Source: Streptomyces sp. NBC_00620
GTDB taxonomy: Bacteria > Actinomycetota > Actinomycetes > Streptomycetales > Streptomycetaceae
Assembly (NCBI RefSeq): GCF_026341825.1
Contig: NZ_JAPENY010000001.1
Span: 4,129,700-4,193,699, forward strand
Reading direction: 5' to 3'
DNA: 64,000 nt
Shown here: positions 50,545 through 58,125 of the stretch, one piece after another
Layout of the letters: each line of letters begins with the position of its first letter
How positions within the stretch are numbered: position 1 is the stretch's first letter
Notes under the pieces: model-generated
Databases searched by the model: none
Told to the model about the DNA's origin: nothing
Seen by the model: the letters and a program-made list of their open reading frames with translations, nothing else
Translations under genes and position numbers: made by a program

Positions 50545-51995
50545 TTTCGGGCGAGCTCGTCATCGTCGGCGGTCTCTGCCCAGTACGACTTCGGCGTAGC
50601 GCTCAAGCCTTCTTCCCCAGGGCTCAATGGTGGCCTTAAGCACGCAGTGGCTTGGTTGAGGCGGGAGGGCTTCACCGTCGTAGAGCCCCCAAGTCCTTCC
50701 ACCGGCGAGTGGGAGATGTCCGGCCAGCCCGTCGTGCGACGGGCCCTGCCCTGCGCCGCCCCTTCTTCTCCTCTGGGCAATCGGGCAGACCGTGGCCGGA
50801 GCCCCCGCATGCAGTCATGGTCGGCCACCCGTGATGCCGTCGCGCCGCTCATGGTGACGTACGGCCAGGTGGAAGACGGTTCGGATGGAACCCGTTCCCC
50901 GTTCTGGGCTCTCACCCGTGATGAGCTCTGGACCATTGAGCAGGGACAGGGGCTCACTCTGACCAGCCGAGGGCGGCGCCCCACTCCGGAATCTCTAGAA
51001 CGCGGTCCATCCTTCTGGCGGCCTGCGCGAGGACGATTACAACCTGCTCCGCTCGCACCCTGATGCCGCAGCCTCAGCGGCGGCCGACTGATACTCCGCT
51101 ACTTCCATCCGCTTCCGGCAGGCTTGTCGGAAGACTTCGGCCTCCACGAGCTGCTCGCCGGCAGGTGGACAGATGCTCTGCGGCCTCTGCTCGGGGAAAC
51201 GTTCAACGACCGCGAGGCCATCGGGGGCACCTACGGCGGACAGAAGATGGCAGGGATCGGCTGCCTCGCCGACGGCATCCTGAGCGTCTTCTCGGACGAC
51301 AAGGGACCGTACGCCGACGGACGCATCCCGGATACAGACTGGATCGCCTACGTTGGTGATGGTCTCTCGGGCGACCAGAAGCTGACTGATGGCAACGAGC
51401 TCATGGCCGAGCATCAAAGCGCTGGCCGCCCGCTGCGCTACTGAACACAAACCGTTCCAGGGACAGTTCAGCTTCGAAACTTGGGCTGTGATCGTGCAAC
51501 GCCAGCTTCACTGGGGCATTGGAGCTGACAAGCAGCCTCGCCGCGAGTTCCTCTGGGTCCTGGCGTCTGTCCCCTCCCCGGAGCGTGGGACCTGGCCTCT
51601 TGCGAGGTTCTTGAGGCACTGGAGATTGATACGGGCGAGCTGCACGACGAAACGGGCGACTACCGCGCCAGCGACGTCGATCCAGAAGCGCCCGGCACCG
51701 GAGAGAGCGACAAGGACGCGTACAGGCGCTTGGCGCAGAGGGCAGAAGCGAAGGCCGAGCGTCGGGGCCAGATGAAGAAGCCCACGCTGGTCGACAAGTA
51801 CCTGCGTGACCCCAGCGTGAGAGCGGCAGTCATCAAACGCTGTCGAAACAGGTGCGAAAGCCCTGGCCAAAGGCGGACCTGACGTCCCCTGGAACATGAT
51901 CGCTCTGCGCCCAAATTGCCACGCCCTCAAGACCTACGGCGAGAACAGGGAGAAGCTTCGACGCCTCCTCGCAGTTACTGCGCGCCGCCTCCATG
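50545..51995 (+). pseudogene. Degenerate ScoMcrA-like type IV restriction endonuclease gene
   Basis: A broken relative of the intact gene at 56360-58030. Homologous segments appear in order in shifting frames: LKHAVAWLRREGFTVVEPP (50630-50690), RMQSWSATRDAVAPL (50810), SPFWALTRDELWTIEQ (50890-50945), YGGQKMAGIGCLADGILSVF (51230-51295), FSFETWAVIVQRQLHWGIGA (51470-51530), and RPNCHALKTYG (51910-51945). The first 45 or so residues are missing. There are at least four frameshifts and an early stop at 51442. About 27 codons covering the HNH zinc/catalytic core are deleted after CESP near 51865. It cannot encode an active nuclease. Confidence 0.85.
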
Positions 51996-52018
51996 AGGCG
52001 AAGCTCAAGCGACACACC

Positions 52019-52063
52019 TGCTTCGGTGCCTGCCTGTGCACTCCAGGGGCAGGCACCGAAGCA
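52019..52063. terminator. Hairpin after the pseudogene
   Basis: GCTTCGGTGCCTGCC and GGCAGGCACCGAAGC pair perfectly over 15 bases with a 13-base loop. It probably terminated the former restriction gene. The next 237 bases to 52300 hold no supported gene. Confidence 0.7.
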
Positions 52064-52300
52064 CGACGGGAACGGCTTTCAAGAGCGTCGCGACGTAACG
52101 ACCGAACCCAACCGTGACCTGCGCCTATGCGTTAACTGGTTCGATCTTCCAGCCTGTTGGCCCACACATGGCCCACGGCACCCTGCCAGACCCGCTTACC
52201 CGGCGGAGACACGTCGATGCCATCCAAGTAGGCAGCGTCCCGCATGCCTACTCTGTGCGGCCACCACCGTGCGTTGACGATGGCGAGGCGAGCGCAACGG

Positions 52301-52744
52301 TTACCAGCGCAGGGCAATTCCCCTCCCCGTGCCGCGGCTGGGGCCCCGGTCGATGACGCCGAGCTCTTCCATCCTGTCCAGTTGGTACGCGACTGACCCC
52401 GTGTTCGCGAGTCCCACGCTTCGGCAGATCTCCCGCATCGAGGGAGTCTCTCCGCGGTCGGCTACCCAGTCCCTGATGCACTGCAGGATGCGTTCCTGCT
52501 GTTCCGTGAGGCGGCCCTCCGCCTCCTCCAGCTCCCGGACCTGTCGGCGCAGTTCGACCCTCGCCGCGGGCGACCGGCCGGCTCTCGTCTCCCAGAACGG
52601 GTGGGAGGTAAGCCGGGCGGAGAGCTGCTGCAACCGACGACACAGCGCGGCCGTGTGGAGCGGTCGACGCTCAAGCGCCGCATAGGTGCGGTTCCAGTCG
52701 CGTTGGGCCTGGATCAAGTCGAGCGGGAACGTCGTGTGCGCCAT
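52301..52744 (-). CDS. LexA-type winged-helix DNA-binding protein
   Basis: A 147-residue protein. The N-terminal half is a helical region (FPLDLIQAQRDWNRTYAAL, then LRRQVRELEEAEGRLTEQQ). The C-terminal half is a LexA-like HTH: ERILQCIRDWVADRGETPSM, then CRSVGLANTGSVAYQLDRME, and ends GIALRW. It lacks the LexA peptidase domain, so it cannot self-cleave like LexA. The start is the ATG at 52744. The family is frequent in Streptomyces chromosomes and mobile regions. Targets unknown. Confidence 0.85.
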   Translation of the reverse strand: MAHTTFPLDLIQAQRDWNRTYAALERRPLHTAALCRRLQQLSARLTSHPFWETRAGRSPAARVELRRQVRELEEAEGRLTEQQERILQCIRDWVADRGETPSMREICRSVGLANTGSVAYQLDRMEELGVIDRGPSRGTGRGIALRW

Positions 52745-52845
52745 GGCCAAAATTCAATCATGTGTTCGATTTGGGGCGCGAGAGGCACCGGGCACGTGTT
52801 GAGACGGTCACAGAGTGCGTTCAGTGTCACGAACCCCAAGCAGCT

Positions 52846-52989
52846 CTAGCCAGCACCTGTATGGAGGTCGCCACCATCCCCGGCGCCGCCGACGCGTTTG
52901 CCGTCCGTGACAACAAGCCTGAAACCGCGGGTGGCGACCTACGGTTCAGCGGCTCCCAGGAAAACACTCTGATGCCGACTGGCCCGTGA
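52846..52989 (+). pseudogene. Remnant of a DUF397 protein
   Basis: The frame ending at 52989 contains STCMEVATIPGAADAFAVRD, then NKPETAGGDLRFSGSQENT. This matches the DUF397 core (CVEVA..PG..VAVRDSK...G..LRFSPAAW) but lacks the N-terminal half and the proper end. DUF397 proteins usually sit beside HTH regulators in actinomycetes; none is adjacent here. Confidence 0.6.
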
Positions 52990-53103
52990 CGATCGCGGCG
53001 TCGGCGCGTCAGCAATCAACCTTACGACTACGGATTTCGGTCGAAGGGGTCACACAGCGTTGCCTGTCGGGTCTACTATCTGCACATCACATGGAGGTGG
53101 CAT

Positions 53104-54021
53104 ATGCCGAGGCATCAGTTCGCGCTGTACGAGATTCGGATGCGTAAGATCCAGGAGCCGAAGTCGTATCGCCAGGTGTATTGCTTCAATCCCCGAAAAG
53201 ATGATCTCTTCGAGGTCTATACAAAATTCCTGGTGGATGGTGTAGGCACAAAGGGTGCGACCGTTGAGAAGTCTGAGCGCTACGCGCGACTGCACTCGCT
53301 AGAGGAATCTGGGCGAACACTCTGGTTCACTGTTGAGTCCGGCAGGTATGGCACTCGCGGTAAGGTTGTCGACACCGAGACCGGGGATGACGCATATGAA
53401 ATACAGGACGATGATGCGGCGGCCTACCCGCTGAGGCAGGCACTATTCGTTCCAACGGTGGGAGACTTCGCCCTGTGGGCGACGGAGGTCATCGGACACA
53501 CGAGTGCAATCGGTTCACTCAGTCCCATGTTTCGTGACTGGTTCAAGGAACGATACGACTCCGAAAGGCTCTCGGTCGATATCAACTATTTCCAGGACAC
53601 GAATGCCTGGACAAAGTTCATTGAGGAATCCAGCCTGCAGGAGATCACATACATCACCCGAGAGCGCGATGGCGATGATCGCAGCGTGGGGACGCGGGTT
53701 CAGGAGCACCGCATCAAAGCCGCTCGGCGTCTGCGGCTACCTCGCGACTGGATTAAGCGTGCGATCGAGAAGAAACTGCCCCCTGATTCTGTCTTCTCGG
53801 TGAGCGGGCTCCCGGAAGCAGACGAGGTGCGCCTCCAGATCGAACGGGGTGGACGGTCCCGTACCATCGTCGTCGATCGGGACTGGCCACGCTTCAACTA
53901 CGCACTTGAGGGGCCCCGCGACGGCCCTCCTGGCGACGATGTGTTCCGGCGTGAGGTGTTGTCAGAGGTAGGTGCTTCACTTGAGTACCTGGGCGCGGAC
54001 CGGGGTGCCTGGATGATCTAG
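53104..54021 (+). CDS. Soluble protein of unknown function, gene 1 of a two-gene unit
   Basis: A 305-residue protein, ATG at 53104 after GGAGGTGG, composition poorer in GC than the core. I do not recognise the family. It is hydrophilic and without a signal peptide. Notable segments are FTVESGRYGTRGKVVDTETG, FVPTVGDFALWATEVIGHTS, AIGSLSPMFRDWFKERYDSE and, near the end, RRLRLPRDWIKRAIEKKLPP, which is basic and could bind nucleic acid. The next gene, a four-helix membrane protein, starts 24 bases after its stop, so the two are almost certainly co-transcribed. In a defence-rich island this sensor-plus-membrane pair could be an anti-phage system; that is inference. Confidence 0.75.
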   Translation: MPRHQFALYEIRMRKIQEPKSYRQVYCFNPRKDDLFEVYTKFLVDGVGTKGATVEKSERYARLHSLEESGRTLWFTVESGRYGTRGKVVDTETGDDAYEIQDDDAAAYPLRQALFVPTVGDFALWATEVIGHTSAIGSLSPMFRDWFKERYDSERLSVDINYFQDTNAWTKFIEESSLQEITYITRERDGDDRSVGTRVQEHRIKAARRLRLPRDWIKRAIEKKLPPDSVFSVSGLPEADEVRLQIERGGRSRTIVVDRDWPRFNYALEGPRDGPPGDDVFRREVLSEVGASLEYLGADRGAWMI

Positions 54022-54045
54022 TCGACGTCGCACGAGGGGGCCGCC

Positions 54046-54582
54046 GTGAGTGGTAAGTGGGATGTACGAGACATCGCGGCGGCTAACTTTCAAACCTATG
54101 TGGATGCCGATGGGAAGAGGCGATTCGGCGATGTCGTGGTTTTTGTCGCCATGCCGCTATTGCTGGGCATGACTTGCGGGACACTAAGGCACTTTGATCA
54201 CCTGCATATTCTTGACGTATCTAAGCTCATCGGAGGAGTGGGGGTTTTTACCGGCCTGCTTTTTGGGCTATTGACGAACGTTTTCACACTTAGCCTGCGC
54301 GTGCGGCGAGACGAGGGACTCAATCCGGATCATGTCATCATTCGTGATGTTCGTGAACTATTTGCAAATTTGAGCTGGGCCGTATTGATTGGCCTACTTC
54401 TCGTTGTGCTCCTGGTTACAGTGGCTGCCACGCATGATCCCAAGAAATCCATCGGTGATATATGGACTGGGATCTTAGTGGCAACTTTCTCTCATCTTAT
54501 TTTGTCGCTCCTTATGAGCCTTAAGCGGCTATGGTTTGCGCATCAAAATGTCTCCGAACTGCCTCCTAAGGTGGTGTCCTAG
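54046..54582 (+). CDS. Four-helix membrane protein, gene 2 of a two-gene unit
   Basis: A 178-residue integral membrane protein with four predicted helices: FVAMPLLLGMTCGTLRHF, GGVGVFTGLLFGLLTNVF, AVLIGLLLVVLLVTVAATH and GILVATFSHLILSLLMSL. Charged loops lie between (RVRRDEGLNPDHVIIRDVRE). The GTG start at 54046 follows GAGGGGG. I do not recognise the family. The size and topology resemble membrane partners of two-gene defence units such as KwaA of Kiwa, but the order is reversed and sequence similarity is untested. The lower GC of this stretch marks it as acquired. Confidence 0.72.
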   Translation: MSGKWDVRDIAAANFQTYVDADGKRRFGDVVVFVAMPLLLGMTCGTLRHFDHLHILDVSKLIGGVGVFTGLLFGLLTNVFTLSLRVRRDEGLNPDHVIIRDVRELFANLSWAVLIGLLLVVLLVTVAATHDPKKSIGDIWTGILVATFSHLILSLLMSLKRLWFAHQNVSELPPKVVS

Positions 54583-54836
54583 GCGGCGGAGTCTCAATGG
54601 GGTAGTCAAAGCCTTCTTCTTGCCCTGGGTCCTACCGGCGATCCCCGGCACCTGTCTTTCCGTCGGTCTGAGGGCTCACGGCCACACGACGGCCCGAGGA
54701 GCCCGTCATGCGGTTGCCGTCGGTGCGCGACTGATCCGGGACCTTGGTAGGAGGTCAAGGCTGCGGTGCCCCGGCAGCAATCTCGAATCCGAAGGGCTCC
54801 GTGTGAGCGTGGGTACGGTCGTCTACCGTTGAACGA
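54583..54836. other. Non-coding stretch
   Basis: No supported gene, tRNA or repeat was seen. The open frames on the minus strand here have no coding character. Confidence 0.4.
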
Positions 54837-54875
54837 CGAAGGCCCCTCCCCGACGTCAACGGGGAGGGGCCTTCG
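54837..54875. terminator. Strong hairpin after the DndB-like gene
   Basis: CGAAGGCCCCTCCCCG and CGGGGAGGGGCCTTCG pair perfectly over 16 bases with a 7-base loop. It sits 16 bases past the DndB-like stop on the minus strand and can also end transcripts from the two-gene unit. Confidence 0.85.
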
Positions 54876-54891
54876 CCATGGGGTGAGCTGA

Positions 54892-56112
54892 CTACTTCTT
54901 GTACCAGCTAGTGACGGCGTCGGCGATCCACGTGAGGTTCTGCTGCCGCATGACCGGCGCATTGGCCCCGACCTCGAACGACTCCGAAGTCTTGGAGTCC
55001 TGCCGCCACACGGATTCCTGCGTCACTGGCGCTGCCATATGAGGGTTGAGGGAGCGGAAGAAGTCCGTGACCGCCTGACCGTCCACGCCCTTCTCGGTCA
55101 GGTTGCGGTAGACAGCGGCGAGGACGCGGAGGATGCCGACGGACCCAAGGAGTGACTTGTCCCGCAGGTCCTGCGGGCTGAGGCTGCCGTCGGCCACCGC
55201 AGCGAGGTCAGGGAATGCCTCGGTGATGCAGTCGAGGAAGTCGAGGACCCGGTTGACGACCTCGTGGTCCTCGAAGGAGGACTCCTTCGCCTTGCTGGTG
55301 CGGCCGGAGATGCCGAACATGACGCCGCGGGTGATGTCGGCGACGTGCTTGGCACCGATCAGGTTGGTGTTGGCACGGGTCATCCGGTCCTGCTCCATGT
55401 CGACACGGCCACGAAGCAGGGCGTGCTTAATGACCTGGTCGAGCGTGCGGTTGGCGACCTTCGAGGAGTCGAAGCGAGAACGGACGGCAGCCGAGATGCC
55501 GCGCGCGTTATCAGCAACGTCGACGAACATCTGACGGGCCGCAACGCCATCGGGCTCGTGGTAGATGTCGACACCGATGGACTCTGTGCGGAGCCGTTCG
55601 AGTTCCCCAGTGAGCTGCGCCTTCTCCGCGTTGAGCTTGGCGATGCGGTCCTCCTTGAGCCCCTTCTTGGCCAGCGCGCGGTCGATGGTGAGGATCTCGG
55701 ATGTGATCCGCTTGATCTCCAGGAAGATGCCGAGAATGCGGTGCTGACCGTCGATCGTGAGGATCAGGGACATGCCGCTGTTGGTCCACGGAATGGTGAG
55801 ATAGCCGACCATTCCGTCGGATCCGTCGAGGGGGGTGTAGGTGCAACCGCCGGCGTCGCGGGCGAGGAGAGCGGGGGCCACCCAATAGGGGTTCTTGAGG
55901 TAGAGGCCGAACTCCTTGGCGTGGCGGACGTTGACGCGCCGGTTGTCCGCGTCGACGTAGTCGGGGTCGGGGATCGGCATGACATCGATCAGGTCGTGGA
56001 GGGGCACGCGGATGCTGTAGACCTCGCGGCCGCCCTGCACCGAGCGCATGGCGAGGTAGGTCGAGGAGCGCACCACGCCGCTGAGACGGCTGGTGTCGAC
56101 GGTAAGGGTCAT
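54892..56112 (-). CDS. Orphan DndB-like protein (DGQHR domain)
   Basis: A 406-residue protein with the diagnostic LTIDGQHRILGIF at residues 118-130 (DGQHR 121-125). DndB/DptB is the regulator and accessory protein of DNA phosphorothioation; related DGQHR proteins occur with other modification systems. After the motif comes a coiled-coil region (about 145-180) and a helical C-terminal half. No dndA, C, D or E gene is in the window, so it is orphan here. ATG at 56112 behind AAGGAG. A perfect 12-base inverted repeat precedes it at 56139. It sits next to a ScoMcrA-like gene whose family senses phosphorothioated or methylated DNA. Confidence 0.82.
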   Translation of the reverse strand: MTLTVDTSRLSGVVRSSTYLAMRSVQGGREVYSIRVPLHDLIDVMPIPDPDYVDADNRRVNVRHAKEFGLYLKNPYWVAPALLARDAGGCTYTPLDGSDGMVGYLTIPWTNSGMSLILTIDGQHRILGIFLEIKRITSEILTIDRALAKKGLKEDRIAKLNAEKAQLTGELERLRTESIGVDIYHEPDGVAARQMFVDVADNARGISAAVRSRFDSSKVANRTLDQVIKHALLRGRVDMEQDRMTRANTNLIGAKHVADITRGVMFGISGRTSKAKESSFEDHEVVNRVLDFLDCITEAFPDLAAVADGSLSPQDLRDKSLLGSVGILRVLAAVYRNLTEKGVDGQAVTDFFRSLNPHMAAPVTQESVWRQDSKTSESFEVGANAPVMRQQNLTWIADAVTSWYKK

Positions 56113-56138
56113 ACGAGAGTAACTCCTTATCCTGGGTC

Positions 56139-56171
56139 GTAGCGTCTTACTTGGTTCCAGTAAGACGCTAC
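56139..56171. promoter_or_regulatory. Perfect palindrome in the DndB-like promoter/leader
   Basis: GTAGCGTCTTAC, 9-base centre TTGGTTCCA, GTAAGACGCTAC: a perfect 12+12 inverted repeat 27 bases before the DndB-like start. It is a candidate self-operator, since DndB-type proteins bind inverted repeats in their own promoters in other bacteria. As RNA it would form a stem. Confidence 0.75.
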
Positions 56172-56359
56172 CAGCTTCGATAGTGCACTACGAACCGTCA
56201 ATAACTTTTTATTTTCCGGAACTTGTCGCTCCGCGTGCGGCAACGCCTGCACCTGGTAGACACCTTGGAGAACCGATATCGCCACGGCGCGACCGCACCC
56301 CGAGGGCCACACCGGCGCACCCAGGGGCTCTGTCAGTGCCCTGATCTACGGTGTGGCCC

Positions 56360-58030
56360 ATGGCACCTGCTGAGATCACGCGCGCGGGGATTCTCCAAGC
56401 GATTGCAGAGCACGACCGGGTCGGGCGGGAGACGTTCCTCGCTACCTACGGCTTCCGTGCAGCTGCTTCCTATCTACTCGTTCACGATGGGCGGGAGTAC
56501 GACTCCAAGGCCATCGCCGGCGTTGCTCATCTCTACGACTTCGGGGAAGCCCTCAAACCCTCCCAGTTCAGCGGGGGCCACAAGCACGCGGTGGCCTGGT
56601 TGGAGCGAGAGGGCTTCACTGTCGTGGAGCCGCCAAAGACGTTTCACAGGCGAGTAGGAGACGTGCGACCGGCACGTCGCGCGGGCGGCACAGCCGTACA
56701 CCGCCCCGCGCTCCTCCTGTGGGCGATCGGGCAGGCCGTAGCTGGCGCGCCCCGCATGCAGTCCTGGTCAACCACGCGCGATGCAGTGGCACCCCTCATG
56801 GAGAAGTACGCCCAGGTTGAGGACGGCATGGACAGCGTCCTCTACCCGTTTTGGGCGCTCGTGAGCGATGACCTATGGGCCGTGGACCGCGTCGAGGACC
56901 TCACCCTGACCAGCCGGGGCCGCCGCCCAACTCTGGAGTCTCTGAATCGCGTTAACCCGTCAGGGGGGCTGCGCGAAGACGACTACAACCTGATGCGCTC
57001 ACATCCAGAAGCTGCTGCCGAAGCCGCAGCGGGACTGCTCCTCCGCTACTTCTACCCGCTACCCGTAGGCTTGTTGGAAGACTTCGGCCTTCATGACTTG
57101 CTCGCCGGCAGGTGGGCCGACGCCCTGCGCCCTCTCCTGGGGGAGAACTTCAAAGACCGGGACGCCATCTGGCGCACCTACGGCGGCCAGAAAATGGCAG
57201 GCATCGGTTGCCTCGCTGACGGCATCCTGAGTGTCTTCTCGGACGAGAAGGGACCCTATGCCGACGGACGACTCCCCGACACTGACTGGATCGCCTACGT
57301 CGGAGACGGCCTGACGGGCGATCAACAGATCACTGACGGCAACGAACTCATGGCGGAGTACCAGTCCGCCGGCCGCCCCATGCGCTACTGGCACAAGCCA
57401 TTTCAGAAGCAGTTCAGCTTCGAAACCTGGGCCGTCATCGTTCAACGCCGGTTGCGTTGGGGCCTAGGAGCCGACGGCCAGTGGCGCCGCGAGTTCCTCT
57501 GGATCCTGGCCTCCGTACCCTCTCCGGAGCGCGAGAGCTGGGCTCCGGAGGTGCTGGAGGCGCTAGCGGCTGACACCGGCGTGCTCCACGACGACACAGC
57601 TACCTACCGTCCGGGCGACTTGGATCCCGAGGAGCGCGACACCGCCGAGACCGACGAAGACGCCTACAAACGGCTGGCGCAAGCCGCGGAAGCCAACGCC
57701 AAACGGCGAGGGCGGTCCAAGAAACCTTCGCTCGTTGACCGCTTCATCCGTGACCCAAGCGCCAGGGCAGCCGTCATACGACGTAGCGGAGGGAACTGCG
57801 AGAGTCCCCAGTGCGCCGGCCACCCCAAGGAGCGCACTGCTGCGGGCGAACCAATCTTGCAGGTCGACCATGTGCATGACCTGGGAAAGGGCGGGGTTGA
57901 TCTCCCTTGGAACATGATCGCCCTTTGCCCAAACTGCCATGCGCTCAAGACTTACGGGGCCAACAGGGACAAGCTTCGGCGTCTACTCGCAACCACGGCC
58001 CGCCGCCTACATACAGAGGCTCTTGGCTAG
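56360..58030 (+). CDS. ScoMcrA-like type IV restriction endonuclease (HNH)
   Basis: A 556-residue modification-dependent nuclease. Head region (1-100): TYGFRAAASYLLVHDGREYD and GEALKPSQFSGGHKHAVAWL. Sulphur-binding-like domain (about 110-185): HRPALLLWAIGQAVAG, then YPFWALVSDDLWAVD. SRA-like domain (about 270-400): TYGGQKMAGIGCLADG, then DWIAYVGDGLTGDQ. HNH domain (475-535): zinc cysteines 480, 485, 523 and 526, catalytic QVDHVHD with His504, N518 and H527 in NMIALCPNCHAL. ScoMcrA of S. coelicolor cleaves phosphorothioated and 5-methylcytosine DNA. The ATG at 56360 is chosen. The helicase gene starts 95 bases after. Confidence 0.9.
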   Translation: MAPAEITRAGILQAIAEHDRVGRETFLATYGFRAAASYLLVHDGREYDSKAIAGVAHLYDFGEALKPSQFSGGHKHAVAWLEREGFTVVEPPKTFHRRVGDVRPARRAGGTAVHRPALLLWAIGQAVAGAPRMQSWSTTRDAVAPLMEKYAQVEDGMDSVLYPFWALVSDDLWAVDRVEDLTLTSRGRRPTLESLNRVNPSGGLREDDYNLMRSHPEAAAEAAAGLLLRYFYPLPVGLLEDFGLHDLLAGRWADALRPLLGENFKDRDAIWRTYGGQKMAGIGCLADGILSVFSDEKGPYADGRLPDTDWIAYVGDGLTGDQQITDGNELMAEYQSAGRPMRYWHKPFQKQFSFETWAVIVQRRLRWGLGADGQWRREFLWILASVPSPERESWAPEVLEALAADTGVLHDDTATYRPGDLDPEERDTAETDEDAYKRLAQAAEANAKRRGRSKKPSLVDRFIRDPSARAAVIRRSGGNCESPQCAGHPKERTAAGEPILQVDHVHDLGKGGVDLPWNMIALCPNCHALKTYGANRDKLRRLLATTARRLHTEALG

Positions 58031-58125
58031 GCCCTGCCGGCCAGGCCGCGCGTGGTCGGTGAACAGCTCCTGCCTGTCCGGAGTCGCACTTTGGAACCCC
58101 TTGTCTAGGTCTGGTTGGGGCCCAG

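Noticed and set aside
52132..52317. Small minus-strand ORF with DAAYLDGIDVSPPGKRVWQG
   Set aside because: Slight resemblance to a truncated protein, but no family recognised and codon usage is not convincing; may be a remnant of a lost gene.
54606..54962. Minus-strand ORF across the DndB-like gene end
   Set aside because: Overlaps the terminator and the end of a clear gene; Arg/Ser-rich sequence typical of a shadow.
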